Assembly: GCA_030682505.1 (NCBI GenBank)
Contig: JAUXOH010000448.1
Location: forward strand, 1 to 6,220
DNA: 6,220 nucleotides
Source of the DNA: Candidatus Didemnitutus sp.
GTDB lineage: Bacteria; Verrucomicrobiota; Verrucomicrobiia; Opitutales; Opitutaceae
Direction: 5' to 3'
In this document: piece after piece, positions 1-5,628 of the stretch
Layout: each line of letters starts with the position of its first letter
How positions within the stretch are numbered: position 1 is the first letter of the stretch
Notes under the pieces: model-generated
Databases searched by the model: none
What the model saw: the letters and a program-made list of their open reading frames with translations, nothing else
What the model was told of the DNA's origin: nothing
Program-made: the position numbers and the translations under genes

Positions 1-997
1 GACGCCAGCGGCCATCGGGATTAGCGAGAACCACGCGCGCGGCGACGGTCTGGGCCTCCATATGGCCGATCGGAGAAATCCAAGTGATTTTGCCCGTCGC
101 GGCTTCGCCACCATCGTCGGCGTGAATGACGACGCTCTGACCGGCTTTCACGCGGGATTGGTCGCGCTTGGGGACGTTGAGTTCGACCCACACCTCAGCG
201 AGGTCGGCGATGGTGTAGAGCGCAGCGCCATCAGCGACAGTTTCTCCGGCGGTGGCGTCGCGCTCCACGACAACTCCGGCAATGGGGGCCTTCACCTCAA
301 TGGTAACAAGGGATTGGTTGGTCTCGACGAGGGCGACGACCTCACCGGCCTTCACCGAATCACCGAGAGCTTTGCGGGCCTCGCGCACGATGCCGCCGAA
401 GCGCGGCACGGCGCGAGCGATCTTGTCGGCGTTGAGCTTGATTTGACCATAGACAGAGAGTGATTCCCCGAGTGTCGCTGGCCCGGCGGATGCGACCTGC
501 AAACCCGCCACCTGCGCGGCTTCTTTGGCGATGACAGTCTGCATCTCGGGTGCGTCGAAGGCCCAGCGATGCTTACGGCCGGCGTGTTCAGCGATGATCT
601 CGTAACTAAAGGAGTGCGGTTCCCCGACTTCCTTGTCGCCGCGCGAGAAGCCGCCCATTGGGGTGAAAGCGAATGTGTCCACCTTGTTGCCAGGGCGCGT
701 GAGATTCACGACAAGCTTTACGTCGGAAGGAGCGACCGCCTTTCCGCCTTGGCTAAACCAAGCGCGAAACTCGGGCGGCACATCGTCCTCGAAAATTGCC
801 AGCTCCAGCGTGAAAACGCCATCGGTGAGGATGCGTCCGTTATTTGGGCCTTTGGTAACTTCGGGCGGTTTCATGGCCGTGCCGTGTTCGCCTGCGGACG
901 GTTGGGCATGGGCGGAACTGGGCCGGGTAATATAAAAAGCAGCCGCGCCACCGAGGACGAGGAGAGCAAGAGTGGTGAGAGGAAGTTTGAGTTTCAT
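1..997 (-). CDS. RND efflux periplasmic adaptor (membrane fusion protein, CzcB/CusB-like), 3' end cut by the window edge
   Basis: An uninterrupted minus-strand frame runs from an ATG at 997-995 off the left edge, giving 332 codons; family members usually have about 400-500. Residues 5-23 form a hydrophobic signal or anchor segment with no lipobox Cys. Residues 62-150 form a beta-rich domain with FEDDVPPEFR at 69-78 and EPHSF at 126-130. Residues about 195-265 form the barrel-sandwich (lipoyl-like) region: GGIVREA (201-207), GDSVKAGE (212-219), VKAPIAGVV (235-243), then VWVELNVPKRD (269-279) leading into the beta-barrel. Between the two lipoyl halves lies only VETNQSL, so the usual alpha-helical hairpin is absent. 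In this family the adaptor links an inner-membrane RND pump to a TolC-type channel and may bind metal in the periplasm. It starts 24 bp after the TolC-family gene, on the same strand, which indicates an operon. No Shine-Dalgarno is visible. A plus-strand frame here (62-463) is only its antisense shadow. Metal specificity cannot be read from this part; Ni/Co is inferred from the neighbours. Confidence 0.93.
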   Translation of the reverse strand, partial: MKLKLPLTTLALLVLGGAAAFYITRPSSAHAQPSAGEHGTAMKPPEVTKGPNNGRILTDGVFTLELAIFEDDVPPEFRAWFSQGGKAVAPSDVKLVVNLTRPGNKVDTFAFTPMGGFSRGDKEVGEPHSFSYEIIAEHAGRKHRWAFDAPEMQTVIAKEAAQVAGLQVASAGPATLGESLSVYGQIKLNADKIARAVPRFGGIVREARKALGDSVKAGEVVALVETNQSLVTIEVKAPIAGVVVERDATAGETVADGAALYTIADLAEVWVELNVPKRDQSRVKAGQSVVIHADDGGEAATGKITWISPIGHMEAQTVAARVVLANPDGRWR

Positions 998-1021
998 AAG
1001 TGGTTCAGATGAGATGAATGG

Positions 1022-2311
1022 TTAGGAGCGCGGGGCATCCGGCAGGATGGGTGCGCCCAGCAGGCGCTCGATTTCGATGACGTGAAGATGGAAGGCCGTG
1101 GCGTTTGCCACGACCTGAGCGCGCAGCTCGATCAGGGATTTTTGCGCGTCGAGCAGTTCAAGGAGGGAGAAGCGTCCTGCGCGGTAGCCTTGATCGGCTA
1201 GGACGAGCGTTTCCTCGGCAGATGGAATGACTTCCCGCTGGAGTTGCATGAGGGCGGTGCGCGCGTGCATCATTTCCTGATACACGGCGAAAAGCGTCGC
1301 GCGCATTTCCAGGCGCAGGGCTTCAGCGGAGACGTCGAGCTGGGCCCGGCGTTCGCGTGCCTCGCGAATGGCGCCTTGCTGTTGGTCACGCATGGGCAGC
1401 GGAATTGAGACGCCGGCGACAAAGCCAAAATCGTCGGTGTTCTCGACTCGCCGCAGGCCACCGCTCACGCGCAGGCCGGACCGACGAAGACTCTGGGCCA
1501 GCCTGACCTGGGCTTCACGCCAGCGCGCCTCGACGGCAAACCGGGAAAGCACAGGACTTTTTTCCAAGCGTGCGGCCAGCGCCGCGAATTCGCTCACGCT
1601 CGGCAACTTCAGCAAATCCGCGCTGATCGACCCGAACATGGGCTCGGCATAGCCTAGGGCGGCTGCGAGCGATTGGCGGCAGGCTGCCAGTTCATGCTCG
1701 GCGTGCTCCTCCTCAATTTGCAGGAGCGCGAGGGCCGTGCGGGCTTTGTTCAGCTCCATCGGCGAGACGACGGCGGCTTCGACTCGCACGCGCACGGTGG
1801 CCACGGTTTGCTCGCCGATTTCTCGGGCGCGGCGCGCCGCAGCGAGTCGCTCCGCGTCGGCGGCTGCTTCCGTAAAACGCCGCGCGACCTCGGCGAGCAC
1901 CTCGATTCGTTTCGTTTCATAGTCAGCACCCACGAGTGCCCGCTCACTTTCGGCTGTCTCCACGCGGCGAGTGAGACTACCGCCAAGGTCAATGATCTGG
2001 CTTAGTTGCAGCGTTGTTTCGAGTCCCTTGACTCCGGATAACGCTCCGGTGCCGAGAAAATTCTCAACTCCGACCGCTAGTTCGGGATTGGGGCGGATGC
2101 CCGCTTGTAGGACGCGAGCTTCGGCGACGCGCGACTCGAAAGCGTAGGCTTGAAGAGAGGGATTCTTGAGCAGCGCAATAGCAAGAGCTTCGCTTAGAGT
2201 GAGCGGATCACCCGACGCGGTCGCGGCATGAGCGGCGCTCCCTGCGCAGGCAAGCAACACGGCCAACGCTCGGAGAGGACGCGGAAAATGAATAAATAGA
2301 CGTTTGGACAT
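1022..2311 (-). CDS. TolC-family outer-membrane efflux protein (CzcC-like)
   Basis: A 429-residue protein of normal length for CzcC-type outer-membrane factors. Numbered from the ATG at 2311-2309, residues 1-29 form a signal peptide with a hydrophobic core ending in the cleavage-like AHA|A. The mature protein opens with LTLSEALAIALLKNP (37-51), the usual first helix of the outer-membrane efflux protein family. IRPNPEL (72-78) and a long Ala/Glu/Arg-rich coiled-coil region follow. The pattern repeats in the second half, with VSIPLP at the second beta-strand region and YRAGRFSLLELLDAQ near the C-terminus. Trimers of such proteins form the outer-membrane exit duct of tripartite efflux pumps. The frame extends five codons upstream to a TTG at 2326-2324; I prefer the ATG because it places the basic residues directly before the signal core. 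The adaptor gene follows after 24 bp, and the small His-rich gene ends 105 bp upstream. Family assignment is firm; substrate is inferred from context. Confidence 0.94.
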   Translation of the reverse strand: MSKRLFIHFPRPLRALAVLLACAGSAAHAATASGDPLTLSEALAIALLKNPSLQAYAFESRVAEARVLQAGIRPNPELAVGVENFLGTGALSGVKGLETTLQLSQIIDLGGSLTRRVETAESERALVGADYETKRIEVLAEVARRFTEAAADAERLAAARRAREIGEQTVATVRVRVEAAVVSPMELNKARTALALLQIEEEHAEHELAACRQSLAAALGYAEPMFGSISADLLKLPSVSEFAALAARLEKSPVLSRFAVEARWREAQVRLAQSLRRSGLRVSGGLRRVENTDDFGFVAGVSIPLPMRDQQQGAIREARERRAQLDVSAEALRLEMRATLFAVYQEMMHARTALMQLQREVIPSAEETLVLADQGYRAGRFSLLELLDAQKSLIELRAQVVANATAFHLHVIEIERLLGAPILPDAPRS

Positions 2312-2416
2312 AGTAAGATTGGGCAAGAGACGGAATCAGGACGGAGGAAGCCCGCGGGCAACGCGCGCAGGCGTGGCCAAGGGGACGAAAACTAGACCGG
2401 TCCGCGCAGGGACAGG

Positions 2417-2839
2417 TCAGGCGACAACCGAGGGAGCCCGCGAAACGGGCGCAGCCCGGCGAACAAAGTGCCAGTTTGACACCCAAGCTATCGGTCGCTC
2501 AAGCGCGACCATTGCAACCGATGTTAACGACGGCTCGCGGAGCGACGCAGTCGCGAAAAGCTGCAAACAAAGGAAACCAACGACTAACAACAAGACAGGA
2601 GCCGGCACTTTCAGCAGACCGCTCGACGGTTTCGTGACCGTCTTTTCAATGAGATGCCAGCCGTGATGGGCACCGTGCGGATTGGGGACTTCTGTGTCGT
2701 TTCCACTTGATTCGTGTTGATGAGAAACATCGGCCGAATGATCGGGTAGCAGGCCCGCCGACTCCAAGGCAGAGTGCTGCGTCGCGGGCAACCAGAGGGC
2801 CAGCATCAAGAGCGCTGTGACTTTGAAGATATGTTGCAC
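2417..2839 (-). CDS. small His-rich membrane protein of unknown function in a metal-efflux operon
   Basis: A 140-residue protein that I cannot assign to a named family. The only upstream start in frame is a GTG at 2839-2837, because an in-frame TAA lies four codons before it. Residues 7-19 form a signal-peptide-like hydrophobic stretch ending in WLPAT. A hydrophilic segment then carries seven histidines: H34, H40, H42, H55, H58, H59 and H62. Residues 78-98 (VPAPVLLLVVGF and on) look like one transmembrane helix. The tail is basic and ends in RAPSVVA. The expected form is a membrane-anchored protein with a His-rich, probably periplasmic, segment that could bind Ni, Co, Zn or Cu. It lies between rcnA (63 bp upstream) and the TolC-family gene on the same strand, so a role as metal-binding accessory or chaperone for the efflux system is plausible but inferred. 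I recall similar WLPAT...LE-AAG...RAPS proteins beside metal efflux genes in Verrucomicrobia; that memory is unverified. No cysteines lie in the His-rich segment; the only Cys (C91) is in the membrane helix. Confidence 0.72.
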   Translation of the reverse strand: MQHIFKVTALLMLALWLPATQHSALESAGLLPDHSADVSHQHESSGNDTEVPNPHGAHHGWHLIEKTVTKPSSGLLKVPAPVLLLVVGFLCLQLFATASLREPSLTSVAMVALERPIAWVSNWHFVRRAAPVSRAPSVVA

Positions 2840-2860
2840 GCGGATAGCTTAGTCGGTGGC

Positions 2861-2890
2861 CTTATAGATCTAAAAACGAGTAAAAGTCGA
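2861..2890 (-). promoter_or_regulatory. possible promoter for the small protein-TolC-adaptor genes
   Basis: On the minus strand, TCGACT (2890-2885) is separated by 18 bp from TATAAG (2866-2861), 21 bp before the GTG of the small His-rich gene. The match to a sigma-70-like consensus is modest, and the AT-rich gap between rcnA and this gene could produce it by chance. If real, the downstream genes would have a start of their own as well as read-through from rcnA. Confidence 0.28.
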
Positions 2891-2902
2891 TGAAAGATAT
2901 TT

Positions 2903-3952
2903 TTATAGAAAATGCCAGGCACCGCGCGCGAAGAACACCAGGCCCAGGATGATGAGGAAAATCGACGACACGTAAGGCGCCCGGCCCGCCAGGCGGTTGA
3001 TGAAGCCCGAACGCTTGGATGCCTCCCGGATTCCCCACGCGGCGACGACTCCGACTGTCACCAAAGTTAATGCGAGACCGAAGCTAAAGGCCGCGACCAA
3101 TGAGAATCCGAGGGTGAATTCCTTCAGTTGAAGACAGATGAGGAGAATCGAAAGCGCCGCTGGGCACGGCATCAGGCCGCCGGTCAACCCAAACAGCACT
3201 ATTTGCGGCGTAGTGACTTCGCGTCCGTCGAAACGCCGGCGGATTTGCTCGGCGTGCTGCCGGGCGTGTTCGTCATCTTCCTTGTCGCCATCATGGTGCT
3301 GATGCTCGGTGAAGGAGACTGTTACGGTATGCTCACCGGATGCGCCCTTGAGCACGGCTTCCACTTGAAACTCGTGAGGCTCCGGGATTGTTTCATTGGA
3401 TTCCCAAAACTCGGGACGACGCACGAAGCCGAAGGTTTGCACGGTGCCATCAGGTCTAAGCGTGCGCAGAGCGGTCGGTTCGATTGCGGATGATCCAGCG
3501 GCAATGCGAAAGCGCGGCGGCACGCCGTCCTCGAAAACACTCAGTTCTAGTGCGCCGTCAGGACTAGAGAGGGACTTCACATCATCATGGTGATGGTGGT
3601 GATGACCGGATGAGCTTTTCCTGATGCGCCATAGGGTCCAGACGGCCATACCGATCACAATTATACCGGTGCCCATTTGGAAATAGGGTTCGGCTGTTTC
3701 GACATTCCAATGATTGCCGAAAGTCAGGGCGAGCGCGGCCAAAGCCCAAATAACCAACGAATGAGAAATCGCCGCCGCCAGTCCAAGGAGAGCCGCCTGC
3801 ATGATGGTTCCGCGCACGGCGATGATGAACGCCGCCATCATCGTCTTGGAATGCCCCGGCTCCAAACCGTGCAACGCGCCCAGCAGCACCGCGACCGGAA
3901 AGTATAGCCAGGCGTGGGCGGTGCCTTGCTGAAGCAGTGCGTTGAAATCCAT
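2903..3952 (-). CDS. rcnA: RcnA-like nickel/cobalt exporter with an extra domain in its His-rich loop
   Basis: A 349-residue inner-membrane exporter that removes Ni(II)/Co(II) from the cytoplasm. The match to E. coli RcnA as I remember it is strong: the N-terminal LLQQG followed by ALHGLEPGHSKTMMAAFII (26-44, metal-site residues H28, E31, H34), AISH (61-64), RRFDGREVT (239-247) and LFGLTGGLMPCPAA (253-266). Roughly three membrane helices lie before residue 112 and three after 250. The loop between them begins with six histidines (117-122) and ends with EHQHHDGD and EHARQHAEQ. E. coli RcnA, about 274 residues, has a simple His-rich loop. Here about 83 residues (133-215), bearing ELSVFEDGVPPRFR and IPEPHEF, are inserted, and these resemble the N-terminal domain of the adaptor in this operon. 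The start is the ATG at 3952-3950 and aligns with the RcnA N-terminus; no Shine-Dalgarno is visible. It is the first gene of the minus-strand operon, divergent from the metal sensor that probably represses it. Confidence 0.96.
   Translation of the reverse strand: MDFNALLQQGTAHAWLYFPVAVLLGALHGLEPGHSKTMMAAFIIAVRGTIMQAALLGLAAAISHSLVIWALAALALTFGNHWNVETAEPYFQMGTGIIVIGMAVWTLWRIRKSSSGHHHHHHDDVKSLSSPDGALELSVFEDGVPPRFRIAAGSSAIEPTALRTLRPDGTVQTFGFVRRPEFWESNETIPEPHEFQVEAVLKGASGEHTVTVSFTEHQHHDGDKEDDEHARQHAEQIRRRFDGREVTTPQIVLFGLTGGLMPCPAALSILLICLQLKEFTLGFSLVAAFSFGLALTLVTVGVVAAWGIREASKRSGFINRLAGRAPYVSSIFLIILGLVFFARGAWHFL
3308..3556 (-). other. FED-x-VPP-x-FR domain inserted in the RcnA loop
   Basis: These codons (residues 133-215 of the RcnA-like protein) encode a beta-rich segment flanked by histidine clusters. 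It shares ELxxFEDxVPPxFR, a TxRPxGxVxTFxF block and EPHxF with residues 62-150 of the periplasmic adaptor (548-814). The DNA is also similar over the core, with an identical TTTTCGAGGACG. A shared metal-binding or partner-binding role is inferred; the fold is unknown to me. Confidence 0.8.
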
Positions 3953-3958
3953 GTAAGG

Positions 3959-3989
3959 ACTATGCCCCCTACCCCCTTACGTTTGGCAA
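3959..3989 (-). promoter_or_regulatory. candidate rcnA promoter with a CsoR/RcnR-type operator in its spacer
   Basis: On the minus strand, TTGCCA (3989-3984) and CATAGT (3964-3959) are separated by 19 bp containing GGGGGTAGGGGG (3976-3965), flanked by GTAA and CATAG. CsoR/RcnR-family repressors bind G/C tracts flanked by AT-rich bases; E. coli RcnR uses TACT, a G6 run and AGTA. The position between rcnA and a divergent gene of exactly this repressor family strengthens the call. The CATAGT box ends 6 bp before the rcnA ATG, so the transcript may be almost leaderless. On the plus strand, TTGGCA (3983-3988) and TGAATT (4006-4011), 17 bp apart, could be the weaker sensor promoter sharing the same control region. 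The hexamer assignments are inference. Confidence 0.55.
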
Positions 3990-4039
3990 GCCCTAATTTG
4001 CCATTTGAATTACCAGTTTTGCCGATGCAGACTCGACGC

Positions 4040-4324
4040 ATGTCACACACACCAGACGACCCCGAGGCAGATCGCCGCGCTTTGCAGATTCGTCTGCGCA
4101 AGATTACGGGCCAACTCAAAGGCGTGGAGGCGATGATTCAGGGCGAATATGAATGCGCCGAAGTTCTGAACCAACTCGTCTCCGCTCGCCGGGCGATCAA
4201 ATCCCTCGCCGAGAAAATTATCCATGAACACTTGGAGCACTGCCTTACCGCCCCGGCCTCGTCCGAGCAGGGCAAGCGCCAGTTACGCGAGGTGGCGCAG
4301 ATGCTGAAGCGTTACGTAGAGTGA
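4040..4324 (+). CDS. CsoR/RcnR-family metal-sensing repressor, probably nickel/cobalt-responsive (InrS-like ligand set)
   Basis: A 94-residue all-helical repressor of typical length for the CsoR/RcnR (DUF156) family, in which tetramers bind operator DNA and release it when metal binds. The helix 1 signature RLRKITGQLKGVEAMI spans 18-33. Candidate ligands are Cys39 (in YECAEVL), His64 and Cys68 (in HLEHC). The 25- and 4-residue spacings match the C-H-C triad of CsoR and InrS; RcnR has His at the last position. His3 in MSHT matches the RcnR N-terminal ligand, giving an H-C-H-C set as in the nickel sensor InrS. The His3-Cys39 distance is 36, against 32 in RcnR, so use of His3 is not certain. Glu84 sits where CsoR has its second-shell Glu, so Cu(I) sensing cannot be excluded. 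The divergent rcnA gene favours Ni/Co. I chose ATG 4040 by analogy with RcnR; an in-frame ATG at 4025 is the alternative. It is divergent from rcnA and 41 bp before the methyltransferase. Confidence 0.95.
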   Translation: MSHTPDDPEADRRALQIRLRKITGQLKGVEAMIQGEYECAEVLNQLVSARRAIKSLAEKIIHEHLEHCLTAPASSEQGKRQLREVAQMLKRYVE

Positions 4325-4341
4325 ATTTTTCGTGCGCTGCT

Positions 4342-4364
4342 GGTTTTTAGAAAAATGAAAAACC
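4342..4364. repeat. AT-rich inverted repeat just before the methyltransferase start
   Basis: GGTTTTT (4342-4348) and AAAAACC (4358-4364) are perfect complements around a 9-nt loop and end 1 nt before the ATG at 4366. The stem is weak (five A-T, two G-C pairs). It could affect translation of the methyltransferase or be chance in AT-rich spacer DNA. Confidence 0.3.
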
Positions 4365-4365
4365 C

Positions 4366-4956
4366 ATGAAATTGCGGGAAAGCGGGATGCCCGCCGAGAA
4401 CTACTGGGAAACCCTGCTTGATGCAGACGCTATTCTGGCGCGCTTTCGCTTGGATGCCGTCGCCGGTGCTGTAGCCGAGCTTGGCTGTGGTTATGGCACC
4501 TTCACGCTTCCCTTGGCGCGGCGGATCATTGGCTCGGTCCAGGCGTTCGACATCGACGGCGCGATGGTTGACCGGACGCGGGAACGGGCGTCGAGCGCGG
4601 GACTGAAGAATGTTGTCGCCGCTCAACGCGACGTGCTGACCCAGGGTTATGGATTGAACGATGGTTCGTGCGCAGCCGGGTTGCTTTTTAACATCCTCCA
4701 CGGCGAATCTCCGGTCGAATTGTTGCGAGAGACAGCCAAGATCGTGCGTCCCGGCGGCACCATCGCGGTGATTCACTGGCGCACGGACATCCCTACGCCA
4801 CGCGGTCCCAGCGCCGACATCAGACCCGGCCCCGATCAGATCATGGCGTGGGCGACCTTCGCCGGCGGAATGAGTCTCGCCGACGGCCCGTTCGAATTGC
4901 CTCCGTATCACTACGGACTCGCCTTCAGGAGGAATCATTCCGCATCGGCCATTTAG
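4366..4956 (+). CDS. class I SAM-dependent methyltransferase, substrate unknown
   Basis: A 196-residue cytosolic Rossmann-fold methyltransferase. Motif I AELGCGYGTF is at 37-46, the acidic residues at the end of strand 2 are in FDID (61-64), the strand 3 acidic residue is D89 in QRDVL, and the post-motif block is IVRPGG (126-131). The N-terminus reads RESGMPAENYWETL (4-17), and later HWRTDIPTPRGPS (137-149) gives a distinctive signature. I have seen both signatures in unstudied bacterial methyltransferases, and they do not reveal the acceptor. The protein looks complete. The ATG at 4366 is the first plausible start and has no Shine-Dalgarno. It lies 41 bp after the metal-sensor gene on the same strand with no strong terminator between them, so co-transcription is likely. 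A link to metal stress is inferred from position only; no Cys-rich arsenite-methyltransferase motif is present. Minus-strand frames over this gene are shadows. Confidence 0.94.
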   Translation: MKLRESGMPAENYWETLLDADAILARFRLDAVAGAVAELGCGYGTFTLPLARRIIGSVQAFDIDGAMVDRTRERASSAGLKNVVAAQRDVLTQGYGLNDGSCAAGLLFNILHGESPVELLRETAKIVRPGGTIAVIHWRTDIPTPRGPSADIRPGPDQIMAWATFAGGMSLADGPFELPPYHYGLAFRRNHSASAI

Positions 4957-5080
4957 ATGACTACCCTGGTCATTGCTTACTCGTTGACGCGCAAATCTTG
5001 CCGATAGGAAGAGCGCGGGACTGAACTCTTTTTTGAATCGGGCTTTCCTCCCCACTTCCGCCAACAGCGAATTGATCCAA

Positions 5081-5224
5081 CTATTGAGTCTCGCGTATCA
5101 GACTGACGGGTAGGGCGCACCGGCCCGGTGCGCCGGGAATGTGATCTCATCCGCAGAGCGGAGCGGGCGACTCCGCCCTGCCTCCGGCAGCGCAAGCGTC
5201 AGTCTATTTCGCGGGCCTCAATAG
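5081..5224. repeat. 144-bp structured element with terminal inverted repeats and internal hairpins
   Basis: The outer arms 5081-5108 and 5197-5224 are inverted repeats with 23 of 28 positions matching. The outermost eight (CTATTGAG) and innermost nine (AGACTGACG) are perfect, and similarity stops sharply outside and inside. Between the arms lie a perfect 10-bp palindrome with a 1-nt centre (5114-5134, GGCGCACCGG and its complement) and an 11-bp stem with one mismatch (5153-5163 with 5171-5181). A smaller stem is possible around 5136-5152. As RNA it would fold into a long stem closing a multi-branched junction. It could be a MITE- or REP-like dispersed element or a structured RNA; no gene lies inside. 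Confidence 0.7.
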
Positions 5225-5475
5225 GCAACCATGCTCGCTTCGCTCGATTTCTTCTAGCTCTGCCCCTTCCGGTAGCGCCCCATTATATGGGCGGTCAAGG
5301 TAGTGCCTGCGGCTCCACCCCGCGCGAACGCTTCGCTTCCCCCTCGTTGGTCCCGCTACGCCGGACACAGCCTCGGGGCTCCGGCTCGATTTCTGATGAA
5401 ACTGATGAATCCAGCCCCTTCAATTTACCTGAAAGAGGCTACTGAGCGCACTTCTTTTGACCGGAGCTGGGGTTT

Positions 5476-5509
5476 CCTGATGAATTCGCCTCTCAGGGAA
5501 TTCATCAGG
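5476..5509. repeat. perfect 12-bp inverted repeat
   Basis: CCTGATGAATTC (5476-5487) is mirrored exactly by GAATTCATCAGG (5498-5509) around a 10-nt loop. It lies 120 bp before the GIY-YIG gene and shares the CTGATGAA word with two nearby copies at 5393-5409. No T-run follows on either side, so a simple intrinsic terminator is unlikely. It could be a protein-binding palindrome or a remnant of a mobile element. Confidence 0.65.
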
Positions 5510-5628
5510 TTCGATTATCGCTAGCCCGCCGGGCAGCCATTCGACGCGCGGTCCAATCACCGCTTGCTCATGGCCTGCGGCCGGCATATTCGAATCGCGT
5601 GAATGCTTTAATTGCCGAAGTGCGGCGA

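Larger units (their letters stand above)
4957..5598. other. gene-less stretch rich in inverted repeats
   Basis: I find no convincing coding sequence here. Open frames on both strands (for example 5128-5445 plus, 4977-5195 minus) are short, of odd composition and cross palindromes. The region holds a 144-bp inverted-repeat element (5081-5224), a perfect 12-bp inverted repeat (5476-5509), an 11-bp direct repeat of GCTCGATTTCT (5242-5252 and 5384-5394), and four CTGATGAA octamers: three on plus (5393-5400, 5402-5409, 5477-5484) and one on minus (5501-5508). It looks like repeat-derived or decayed DNA. The ends of the methyltransferase transcript probably lie here. Confidence 0.6.

Noticed and set aside
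62..1012. Plus-strand open frames (62-463 and 569-1012)
   Set aside because: They are antisense to the adaptor gene, whose minus-strand frame is continuous from 997 to the edge and shows clear family motifs.
2350..2402. Short palindromes GCCCGCGGGC and GACCGGTC between the small gene and the TolC-family gene
   Set aside because: Eight- to ten-base palindromes are expected by chance in DNA this GC-rich, and no further signal accompanies them.
5009..5034. Intrinsic terminator after the methyltransferase (AAGAG...CTCTT plus T-run)
   Set aside because: The stem is only 5 bp and AT-rich with a 12-nt loop; too weak to call.
4312..5064. 250-codon minus-strand open frame over the methyltransferase
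   Set aside because: Its sequence shows no family features, whereas the plus-strand methyltransferase has all expected motifs. It is a GC-rich shadow frame.
5128..5445. Plus-strand frame of 105 codons in the repeat region
   Set aside because: It runs through the hairpins and the right arm of the 144-bp element and has a composition unlike its neighbours, with no recognisable motif.
5477..5509. Hammerhead ribozyme, suggested by CTGATGA
   Set aside because: The GAAA core and the three-stem arrangement are absent; the sequence forms one plain hairpin.
5585..5600. tRNA 3'-end-like TTCGAATC
   Set aside because: No D-arm, anticodon arm or acceptor stem can be built around it.
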